Shown here: positions 25,485 to 33,707 of the stretch, piece after piece
How positions within the stretch are numbered: the stretch's first letter is position 1
Layout: every line of letters starts with the position of its first letter
DNA from: Candidatus Eremiobacteraceae bacterium
GTDB lineage: Bacteria; Vulcanimicrobiota; Vulcanimicrobiia; Eremiobacterales; Eremiobacteraceae
Direction of reading: 5' to 3'
Assembly: GCA_036511855.1 (NCBI GenBank)
Contig: DATCBN010000098.1
Coordinates: 16,889-80,888, forward strand
DNA: 64,000 nt
Notes under the pieces: model-generated
What the model was told of the DNA's origin: nothing
Seen by the model: the letters and a program-made list of their open reading frames with translations, nothing else
The model's database searches: none
Made by a program: the position numbers and the translations under genes

Positions 25485-26873
25485 TTGAGCACGAACGTGG
25501 CCGCAGCCGGACGGCAACATGCGACGAAGCCCGAGCGATGGCGCTACGTTGCCCGGCGAATCTTGCACGTGTTCCTGGCGCTCGCCGGAATCGCACTGAT
25601 TCTCGCATTTCCGCCGATATTCGATATCCGCGCAGGCACGATCGTCGCTGTGGCGATCATCGCGGGGTTTCTCGTATTCGTCGAACGATCGCAGACCGCG
25701 GCCGGCTCGACGGTAGCGCCGCTCACCGCGATCATGACCGCATCCGCGGTGACGTTCGGACCGTGGGCGCTGGTCATCGGGTTCGTCGCGGCGGTGACGA
25801 TCCAAGTGCATCGTCTTCGCACGAAGGAAATCACGAACGCATTCGCCCCGTTCCTCATCGCCTGTCAGGCCGGCGCTGCCACGATCAGCACATACGCGAT
25901 GTTGGCGACGTGGGCGACGGTCCAAGATCTCATCGTCCGATGGCCTCTTGCGACCGGGCTCTTCTCGTTCGTCGGCGTCATCGCCGTCGGCTTCGCCTGG
26001 CAGACGTCGTTCAATCTCATGGTCGCATTCGAACACAAGATCGCGGGCGGGTCGTTCCCGGTGCTGGCCCTCGTGCGGCCGGGTCTTGTGGCATCGCTCT
26101 ACGCGTACATGCTCGTCGCGATGTTCAACTTCGGCGGCATTTTCGCGGCCGCGCTCTTCTACGTCGTCGTCGCGCAATTCAATCTGATAGAACAAACGCT
26201 TGGCACGTCAGTCCGCTTGCTGAAGCTCGATCGAGCGCAAGAGCAGGCCACCACGCTCGCGCGCGACCTTTCGCACCTGCTCGACGCCGAAAACGTCGAG
26301 TTCGGGAGCGAGGTGCAGAACATCGCCCAAATGATCGCGCGTAAGGTCGGCATGAGCCGGCGAGAAGTGACGATGGTGGGCCTGGCGGCAGAATTGCACG
26401 AGATCGGGAAGTGCCGGTTGGCGGTGCGGGTGCGGACGAACGCCGGCCTCAATCAAGCCGAGCTCTCACAGAATCTCACATATCCGCGCCTCGGGGCGGT
26501 GATGATCCGAAGCACCGATGCACTGCTGCCGAGAGAGATCGCGGACTGGATCGAGTTCCACCGCGAACATTTCGATGGAACCGGCGGGCCGCGAGGATTG
26601 CGCGGCAATGCGATCCCGATCGCTTCCCGCATCATCGCGATCGCGCGCCAGTACGTGGCGATGCTCACGGGCTACGATGGCGTGGAGATGACCAATAAAG
26701 AAACAGCGCTCGCGCGCCTGGCTGCAGGCGGCGGAGCGCTGTATGACCCCGAACTAGTTGAGTTGTTGGAACAACGCTTAGGGCTTGTTGGCGCCAAAGA
26801 CTCCGGTGTCATGCGGGGTAACGCCGAAGACGCCAGTGTCGAGCGTGTGCATGAAGTGGCCGATGCTGGCTAG
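25485..26873 (+). CDS. Membrane HD-GYP-like protein with altered metal site
   Basis: A 462-residue protein: about six to seven membrane helices (residues 22-235), a short linker, then an HD-GYP-type domain (about 255-405). The family catalyses c-di-GMP breakdown, but key positions differ here. The HD pair reads HE (LHEIGK), the helix normally starting with a metal His reads YPRLG, GYP reads GGP and the late metal Asp (vaD) reads Arg (IAIARQY). The His of EFHREHFDGTG is kept. It is probably a non-catalytic receptor or has another chemistry. Starts are TTG 25485 or GTG 25497; neither has a clear Shine-Dalgarno. The last 96 nt overlap, tail to tail, the small gene on the other strand. Confidence 0.8.
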   Translation: MSTNVAAAGRQHATKPERWRYVARRILHVFLALAGIALILAFPPIFDIRAGTIVAVAIIAGFLVFVERSQTAAGSTVAPLTAIMTASAVTFGPWALVIGFVAAVTIQVHRLRTKEITNAFAPFLIACQAGAATISTYAMLATWATVQDLIVRWPLATGLFSFVGVIAVGFAWQTSFNLMVAFEHKIAGGSFPVLALVRPGLVASLYAYMLVAMFNFGGIFAAALFYVVVAQFNLIEQTLGTSVRLLKLDRAQEQATTLARDLSHLLDAENVEFGSEVQNIAQMIARKVGMSRREVTMVGLAAELHEIGKCRLAVRVRTNAGLNQAELSQNLTYPRLGAVMIRSTDALLPREIADWIEFHREHFDGTGGPRGLRGNAIPIASRIIAIARQYVAMLTGYDGVEMTNKETALARLAAGGGALYDPELVELLEQRLGLVGAKDSGVMRGNAEDASVERVHEVADAG

Positions 26874-26933
26874 TACGCCGCCCATGTTGTTGATGACGTT
26901 TAACAGAACGCCGCCGAATTCATGAAGATGCAT
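26778..26933 (-). CDS. Novel 51-residue peptide with tandem DTGVFG repeats
   Basis: Not listed among long reading frames. ATG 26933 is preceded by AAAAGGA 9 nt upstream and the frame ends at TAA. Residues 1-31 are hydrophobic and Gly/Asn/His-rich (FGGVLLNVINNMGGVLASIG), able to form an amphipathic or membrane helix. Residues 32-51 are two imperfect ten-residue repeats, each beginning DTGVFG (32-37 and 42-47). The two hexapeptide copies differ at three codon third positions (ACT/ACC, GGC/GGA, TTC/TTT) and at no amino acid, which is strong internal evidence of coding in this frame. A promoter, palindrome and folded leader lie upstream. It may be a secreted or membrane peptide or a precursor of a repeated signal; I do not recognise the family. 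Confidence 0.65.
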   Translation of the reverse strand: MHLHEFGGVLLNVINNMGGVLASIGHFMHTLDTGVFGVTPHDTGVFGANKP

Positions 26934-27047
26934 TATTAGTAGTCCTTTTCCAGTGATTCGCTCGCGAGCTCAGGATCTTTTTGACATCCGCTTCTGGGAT
27001 AAGTTCACAAGATCGCCGGCCCACGGCTATCCCGAAACTTGCCCACG

Positions 27048-27119
27048 GACCCGGTTTTCACAGAAGCCGCCCCACTGATTCAAGTGGTACGATTCCTTGC
27101 GCCGTGAAATTGCCGGCTC
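27048..27119 (-). ncRNA. Folded leader element upstream of the small peptide gene
   Basis: Read on the minus strand, GAGCCGG (27119-27113) pairs with CCGGGTC (27054-27048) with one wobble. Inside it TTTCAC pairs with GTGAAA, and the apex is CCACT-tgaatc-AGTGG. The element sits inside the roughly 285-nt leader between the -10 box at 27226 and the gene start at 26933. It matches none of the riboswitch consensuses I tried by memory (c-di-GMP-I, cobalamin). Hand-folded only. Confidence 0.4.
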
Positions 27120-27203
27120 AACGATCCTCAAGAAACTTCGCTGTTCGAATCAATCTGTGTCGACAGAGCGCCCGATTCGTACATCGATGATCCGGGGCCA
27201 GCA

Positions 27204-27231
27204 AGTGACCCCCGTCACACATAGTATTATA
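27204..27231 (-). promoter_or_regulatory. Promoter -10 box and overlapping palindromic operator for the small peptide gene
   Basis: On the minus strand a perfect TATAAT (27231-27226) is followed at the expected transcription start by the palindrome GTGACGGGGGTCAC (27218-27205, full site TGTGACGGGGGTCACT). No good -35 box is seen. Position over the start suggests a repressor. Only the minus-strand small gene lies downstream; to the right is the 3' end of ilvE. The rest of the 374-bp gap 26934-27307 holds the leader and nothing else recognisable. Confidence 0.55.
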
Positions 27232-27307
27232 GCCTATGTTCGGCTGATCGAATATTAATTATTAAGAACTACCTAGTATCCACGATGCGGAATTGCGTTG
27301 TTCCGTG

Positions 27308-28255
27308 TTAGGCGCGGCCTGCGACGAGCGTCGGGAAGCAAGGCGTGACCCATTTGCGGTACTTCTCTAGCTTGCCGAGTGACGCATCGCGGTAGACATC
27401 GGACAGTGCGGCGGCGATTCGGCCGACGGATCCCGTTCCGATTTGCCGGCGGTCCACTTCGACGACCGGACCAACGCCGACCGCGGTGCCCGAGAAGAAT
27501 ATCTCATCCGCTGCGTATAGTTCGCTCCGGTCGATGCTGCGCTCGACGACATCGATGCCGAGTTCGGCACGACAAAGTTCCATGAGCGTTTCGCGCGTGA
27601 TGCCTTCGAGGATGCTGTCGGTGACGGGCGGCGTGAAGACGACGCCGTTGCGCACGACGAAGATGTTCTCTGCGCTGCCTTCGGAGACGTGGCCATCTCC
27701 TGAGAGCAAGATAGCCTCGTCGAAGCCGTTCGTCACGGCTTCTGTTTTGGCGAGCGCGGAGCTGACGTAGACGCCCGTGAGCTTGGCCCGCGCGGGTGCG
27801 CTGTTGTCATCGATGCGCCGCCACGATGCGACGCAGACCTTCAAACCTTGCGTCGCGTCGAAGTACGACGTATGCGGCACGGCGACGATGGCAAAATCAT
27901 CCTTGACGTTGTGCAGGCGGACGCCGATCTCTTCGGCCGCTTTGAACGCGATCGGCCGCACGTAGACGTCTTGCCGGTAATCGTTGAGCCGCGCGAGCTC
28001 CAACGTGTGATCGCACAGCGCCTTCGTGTTGGCGGGCAATTTGATGAGAAGAAGGTTGGCCGAAGCGCGCATGCGATCGTAGTGTTCGGCGAGCCTGAAG
28101 AAATACAGCTGCTTTTCCTCGGCGTTCCAATAACCCCGGATGCCCTCGAAACAGCCGGTGCCGTAATTGAGTCCGTGGGTGAGCAGGCCGACCTTCGCGT
28201 CGCGATAGGCCTTGTATTTGCCGCCGTGATAGATCTGAACGTCACCGAGGTCCAT
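27308..28255 (-). CDS. ilvE: Branched-chain amino acid aminotransferase
   Basis: Fold-type IV PLP aminotransferase for leucine, isoleucine and valine, 315 residues. HGLNYGTGCFEGIRGY (residues 27-42) and the PLP lysine Lys158 in PARAKLTGVYVSS are standard. EGSAENIFVV, TDSILEGITRETLMEL and the phosphate loop FFSGTAVGVGPV complete the BCAT pattern; the YFFR / EHYDR segment supports BCAT over D-amino-acid aminotransferase. ATG 28255 starts 26 bp after the csoR stop, so it may be transcribed from the csoR promoter as well as its own. Confidence 0.94.
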   Translation of the reverse strand: MDLGDVQIYHGGKYKAYRDAKVGLLTHGLNYGTGCFEGIRGYWNAEEKQLYFFRLAEHYDRMRASANLLLIKLPANTKALCDHTLELARLNDYRQDVYVRPIAFKAAEEIGVRLHNVKDDFAIVAVPHTSYFDATQGLKVCVASWRRIDDNSAPARAKLTGVYVSSALAKTEAVTNGFDEAILLSGDGHVSEGSAENIFVVRNGVVFTPPVTDSILEGITRETLMELCRAELGIDVVERSIDRSELYAADEIFFSGTAVGVGPVVEVDRRQIGTGSVGRIAAALSDVYRDASLGKLEKYRKWVTPCFPTLVAGRA

Positions 28256-28281
28256 GCGAAGTCGCGCTCCCTTTGTCGTCT

Positions 28282-28560
28282 TTACGTCTTGATGAAGCGG
28301 TTGACAGTGGCGATCAATTCGTCAACGCGTTCTTGCCCTGTGTCGGCTTTCAGCGAATCGCGAACGCAGCCTTCGATGTGCTCTTGTAAGAGCACCATCC
28401 CAAGACTTTCGAGCGCGGATCGGGCCGATGCTATCTGCGTGAGAATATCGATGCAATACTCGTCGGACTCGACCATGCGCGCGAGACCACGGACTTGGCC
28501 TTCTATCTTGTGCAATCGCGAAACGAGCGCGGTCTTGTCTTTGAAGTACGGGTGCGCCAC
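28282..28560 (-). CDS. csoR: CsoR-family copper-sensing repressor
   Basis: A 92-residue all-helical metalloregulator. The Cu(I) ligand triad falls at exactly the canonical numbering Cys36-His61-Cys65 (EYCID, EHIEGC). The family N-terminus (LVSRLHKIEGQVRGLARMVE) is clear, so it should be a copper sensor rather than FrmR, RcnR or CstR, which use other residues. GTG 28560 has CAGGAG 10 nt upstream. It diverges from copA. G-tract palindromes of the CsoR type lie just downstream of both divergent promoters, indicating self-repression and copA repression, relieved by Cu(I). Confidence 0.94.
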   Translation of the reverse strand: MAHPYFKDKTALVSRLHKIEGQVRGLARMVESDEYCIDILTQIASARSALESLGMVLLQEHIEGCVRDSLKADTGQERVDELIATVNRFIKT

Positions 28561-28582
28561 TATCGATCTGCTCCTGGGCGGT

Positions 28583-28596
28583 TGGGGTATACCCCA
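28583..28596. promoter_or_regulatory. CsoR operator at csoR promoter
   Basis: Perfect palindrome TGGGGTATACCCCA, the G-tract type bound by CsoR. It lies between the csoR promoter and the csoR start, close to the predicted transcription start. Confidence 0.7.
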
Positions 28597-28611
28597 TGCT
28601 GCCGCAGCCTC

Positions 28612-28640
28612 ATGGTACGCCTGTGGTCCGCGACTGTAAA
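28612..28640 (-). promoter_or_regulatory. csoR promoter
   Basis: Minus-strand TTTACA (28640-28635), 17-bp spacer, TACCAT (28617-28612). The operator 28583-28596 lies just downstream. Confidence 0.55.
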
Positions 28641-28646
28641 GACATA

Positions 28647-28691
28647 TTGACGTTCCAAAAGTCCCGATGTATTATAGGGGTAGGGGGTATA
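28647..28691 (+). promoter_or_regulatory. copA promoter with G-tract operator
   Basis: TTGACG (28647-28652), a 17-bp spacer and TATTAT (28670-28675) form a near-consensus sigma-70 promoter. TATAGGGGTAGGGGGTATA (28673-28691) overlaps the -10 box and start and resembles a CsoR-binding G-tract site, although its halves are not a clean inverted repeat. Confidence 0.7.
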
Positions 28692-28731
28692 TTACCGTCC
28701 AAACGTCGAGCCTCCTCCACGCAAAACTCCA

Positions 28732-30942
<2,211 letters not shown>

Positions 30943-30986
30943 CCACCCTCCGGCGCTTATGGGCCGCACGGCCGCAGGACATTTTG

Positions 30987-31001
30987 CTTTGTCATGCAAA
31001 G
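30987..31001. promoter_or_regulatory. Short inverted repeat before membrane-protein/regulator pair
   Basis: CTTTG-tcatg-CAAAG lies 9 bp upstream of the ATG of the membrane protein gene, partly over its ribosome-binding region. It may be the operator of the winged-helix regulator encoded two genes on. Confidence 0.35.
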
Positions 31002-31010
31002 TGAGGGCGC

Positions 31011-31622
31011 ATGGAAGTCGAACGAGCGTTAGCCGATCTCGCTGAAGTCCGCGACCGGCTGGCATCGTGCCAACAGTTCCGCGGGTATTCGGGCCCGGCC
31101 GCCTCATTCAGCGGCATCGGTGCGATCGCCGCAGGCCTCGTGCAGCTGATCGTCGCGCCGTATCCGGTCACAAGCGCACAAATCCAGGCGTATTTTCTCA
31201 TCTGGAGCGTCTGCCTCGGCGTCGCGCTCGCCGCGAACTACGGGGCGCTCGCGATATGGTACGCGCGCACTGCTGGATTGCAAGAGCGCAGCCAGACGCG
31301 CACCGCGGGCTTGAGCATCTTGCCGGCCGTCGTGCTCGGGGCGATCTTGAGCGCGTCGCTCTCGCTCCACGGCATGTACTGGATGTTGCCGGGAGTCTGG
31401 TATGCGTGCTACGCGGTCGGTCTGTTCGCATCGCGCGCGATGGTTCCGCGTCAGGTCGCGGCAGCCGGCATTTTATTCGCGATCGCCGGTGCCGCGCTCT
31501 TGCTCGTGCCGGATCAATCGCTGCCGTTGTCGTGGTGGGTGATGCCGCTCGGATTCGGCGTTATGCAGACCTACATCGGTTGGATATTAGCTCGCGAAGA
31601 GGAGTCTCCCGTAACCGCATGA
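31011..31622 (+). CDS. Six-helix membrane protein of unknown function
   Basis: A 203-residue protein with a soluble helical N-terminus (about 1-35) and five to six membrane helices (about 38-58, 62-82, 100-122, 125-142, 150-165, 170-190). I do not recognise the family by motif. The next gene, a winged-helix regulator, overlaps it as ATGA. Such membrane-protein/ArsR-like regulator pairs often form sensor or stress modules in which the membrane partner influences the regulator. Placed between copA and uppS but probably its own unit. Confidence 0.75.
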   Translation: MEVERALADLAEVRDRLASCQQFRGYSGPAASFSGIGAIAAGLVQLIVAPYPVTSAQIQAYFLIWSVCLGVALAANYGALAIWYARTAGLQERSQTRTAGLSILPAVVLGAILSASLSLHGMYWMLPGVWYACYAVGLFASRAMVPRQVAAAGILFAIAGAALLLVPDQSLPLSWWVMPLGFGVMQTYIGWILAREEESPVTA

Positions 31623-32035
31623 GCGCGAAGAAAGCAACCAAGAAATCCGGCGGCTCGCAATCCGCCGAGGCGCCGTTCGCCTATGCCGGGCTCGAGCGGA
31701 TATTCCACGAGCGCGGCCGGCTCGCGGTCTGCACGTGTCTCATCGCGCATCCGGAAGGCATGAGTTTCACTGAGTTGCAGGTCGCCTGCGGCCTGACCGA
31801 CGGCAATCTCAGCCGTCATCTTCGCGCACTCGCGGATATGGACATCGTCTCGATCGTGCGGCTCACAGGTCCGGGCAGGCCGACGAGCGTCTGCCGCATC
31901 ACGAAGGGCGGCCGTGCCCGCTTTCTCGCCTACGTGGATGAATTGGAGTCGGTCGTGCGCGACGTGCACGACCGCGCGGAAGACGCGCAACGTGAATCGC
32001 GAAGCCGTGCCATGCCGCGATTGGCGACCACATAG
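31619..32035 (+). CDS. Winged-helix transcriptional regulator (MarR/ArsR-like, HTH_34 type)
   Basis: Cytosolic DNA-binding protein of 138 residues. A lysine-rich N-terminal tail is followed by a winged-helix domain (residues 22-100). The helix-turn-helix reads MSFTELQVACGLTDGNLSRHLRAL, and the wing (VSIVRLTGPGRPTSVCRIT) follows. This is the pattern of single-domain regulators that recognise DNA through LTDGNLSRHL. There is no metal-binding Cys cluster of ArsR type. The C-terminal helix probably dimerises. ATG 31619 overlaps the stop of the membrane protein, so the pair is co-translated. Likely autoregulates through the inverted repeat at 30987-31001. Confidence 0.85.
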   Translation: MSAKKATKKSGGSQSAEAPFAYAGLERIFHERGRLAVCTCLIAHPEGMSFTELQVACGLTDGNLSRHLRALADMDIVSIVRLTGPGRPTSVCRITKGGRARFLAYVDELESVVRDVHDRAEDAQRESRSRAMPRLATT

Positions 32036-32036
32036 C

Positions 32037-32780
32037 ATGATCATCCGCAAAACGGCGAGCGCCGCGGCCGAAGCCGCACCGCAGACATCGCCTCGTCACA
32101 TCGCGATCATCATGGATGGCAATCGCCGCTGGGCGCGCGAACGGAGCTTGCCGCTCGTCGAGGGTTACCGCCGCGGGATCATCTCGCTGCGCGAGGTGAC
32201 GCGCGCATGCAGCGAGCTGCACGTGCCGTACCTGACCGTCTACGGGTTTTCGACTGAGAACTGGAAGCGCGACGATGCGGAGCTCTCCATTCTCTTCGAA
32301 TTGTGCTGTGCGTTCGCGCGCAAAGAACTCGCAGGACTCGTGCGCGAAAATGTGCGCGTGCAGCTCATCGGGCATCCGGAGGAGTTGCCGCCTGCCGCAC
32401 GTCGAGCGCTCGCCGATCTGGTCGACAAGACGCGCGCCAACACCGGCACGATTTTGAACCTCGCGGTCAACTACAGCGCACGTGCGGAGTTGGGCGATGC
32501 CGCTCGCGCTCTAGCCGCGGATGTCGCATCGGGAGCCGTCGCGCCGTCTGCTGTCGACGAAGACACGATCGGCCGCTACCTTCATACTCGCGGCATGCCG
32601 GATCCCGATCTGCTCATCCGGCCGGGCGGCGAAGCGCGTCTGTCCAATTTCCTGCTCTATCAGCTCGCGTACACCGAGCTTTGGTTGACCGACGTCTATT
32701 GGCCCGATTTCACGCGCGAAACTTTCTCGCTCGCGATCGCCGATTTTGCCCGACGCGCACGCCGTTACGGCGGCGCGTAG
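32037..32780 (+). CDS. uppS: Undecaprenyl diphosphate synthase (cis-prenyltransferase)
   Basis: Makes the C55 lipid carrier for peptidoglycan. 247 residues. Region I HIAIIMDGNRRWARE with catalytic Asp, FSTENW, NLAVNYSARAEL, LIRPGGEARLSNFLLYQLAYTEL and the terminal DFxRRxRRYG give a complete cis-prenyltransferase. ATG 32037 follows the regulator stop immediately. The in-frame ATG at 31914 lies within the regulator gene and is not used. In many bacteria uppS sits with cdsA and dxr; that is not so here. Confidence 0.95.
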   Translation: MIIRKTASAAAEAAPQTSPRHIAIIMDGNRRWARERSLPLVEGYRRGIISLREVTRACSELHVPYLTVYGFSTENWKRDDAELSILFELCCAFARKELAGLVRENVRVQLIGHPEELPPAARRALADLVDKTRANTGTILNLAVNYSARAELGDAARALAADVASGAVAPSAVDEDTIGRYLHTRGMPDPDLLIRPGGEARLSNFLLYQLAYTELWLTDVYWPDFTRETFSLAIADFARRARRYGGA

Positions 32781-32801
32781 ACTGTAAGCCGCACTGCCCG
32801 A

Positions 32802-33605
32802 TTGATCGCAGATTTTCATCTCCATAGCAATCACAGCGACGGCGAGCTCTCGCCTTCGGCGCTTGTGGACGTGGTCGCCGACGCGGGGGTCGCGATCATG
32901 GCGCTCACCGACCACGATACGACGTCGGGCCACGCTCAAGCGCAAGCGCGCTGCAGACAGCGCGGAATCGCGTTCGTTCGCGGCATCGAAATGACGACGT
33001 ATGCGATGGACCGCGTCATACATGTCTTGGGTCTTGGGGTGCGGACGCACAACGAAGGGCTCGTCAGAGCGGGCGAAACCGCACGCGCCAACTTCGCGCA
33101 AAACCAGAAAACTTGGGTGGACGCGCTCGCAGCACAGGGTGCCACCGTTTGGTGGCAGCGCGACTTTCCCGACGGCGCCGTGCGGCTGCCGGTCCTCATC
33201 GAACGACTGTGCCAGCGAGGCTTCGAAGGCGGCGACCCTCAGCGCGTGCACGCTGCGTTCCGGGCGTATTTTCGCGCGCTGCCGGGCAAGGCATACGCCC
33301 CGCTTCCTTCACCACGCGCGGCGGCCGATACGATCCGCGCCGCCGGCGGGATCGCGATACTCGCGCATCCGTACAGGATCGCAGAAGATGCTTCGTGGCA
33401 CGAGATCCTTGACGGCATGGACGGCATCGAAGCGATGTATGCGACGTATCTGCCGGCGCAGCGCGAATCGCTGCTCGAAATCGCGCGGGCCAATAGCTTA
33501 CTATATTCTTGCGGCAGCGACTACCATGGCCATTTCTTCGGCAAGTACCAAAATCCGAAATTCGAAGCGCCGCCCGAGCTGCTCGCACGCCTCCGCGCGT
33601 CTTGA
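32802..33605 (+). CDS. PHP-domain phosphoesterase (YciV/RNase AM-like)
   Basis: Trinuclear metal hydrolase of 267 residues. The PHP signature is visible from the first residues: DFHLHSNHSDGELSP, ALTDHDTTSGH, GIEM, then AHPYRI and the closing GSDYHGHFFGKY. Characterised members hydrolyse 3',5'-nucleoside bisphosphates and trim RNA 5' ends (RNase AM). The start is TTG 32802; the core begins at residue 3, so no earlier start is possible. Its gene converges on polX through repeat copy 3. Confidence 0.88.
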   Translation: MIADFHLHSNHSDGELSPSALVDVVADAGVAIMALTDHDTTSGHAQAQARCRQRGIAFVRGIEMTTYAMDRVIHVLGLGVRTHNEGLVRAGETARANFAQNQKTWVDALAAQGATVWWQRDFPDGAVRLPVLIERLCQRGFEGGDPQRVHAAFRAYFRALPGKAYAPLPSPRAAADTIRAAGGIAILAHPYRIAEDASWHEILDGMDGIEAMYATYLPAQRESLLEIARANSLLYSCGSDYHGHFFGKYQNPKFEAPPELLARLRAS

Positions 33606-33616
33606 TGGTCACCGTT

Positions 33617-33707
33617 CTGTAGGAGGGTGAGCAACGCTCACCCCATTTTTATTTGAAAAAAAAACGGGGCAAGCGATGCTTGCCCTAGTACAATGGCCCT
33701 CCTACAG
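33617..33707. repeat. Convergent-gap hairpin repeat, copy 3, with terminal inverted repeats
   Basis: An 11-bp perfect terminal inverted repeat, CTGTAGGAGGG (33617-33627) and CCCTCCTACAG (33697-33707), encloses both hairpin modules: GGGTGAGC-aac-GCTCACCC (33625-33643) and GGGCAAGC-gat-GCTTGCCC (33667-33685). A T/A-rich spacer lies between them. The right arm includes the polX stop codon. Confidence 0.85.

Noticed and set aside
27125..27180. tRNA-like GTTCGAATC in the intergenic region
   Set aside because: The T-loop-like word is alone; no acceptor, anticodon or D-arm pairing could be formed around it.
27100..27190. 18-codon frame in the leader of the small peptide gene
   Set aside because: It has an ATG but no Shine-Dalgarno and no repeat or composition signal; a leader peptide cannot be supported.
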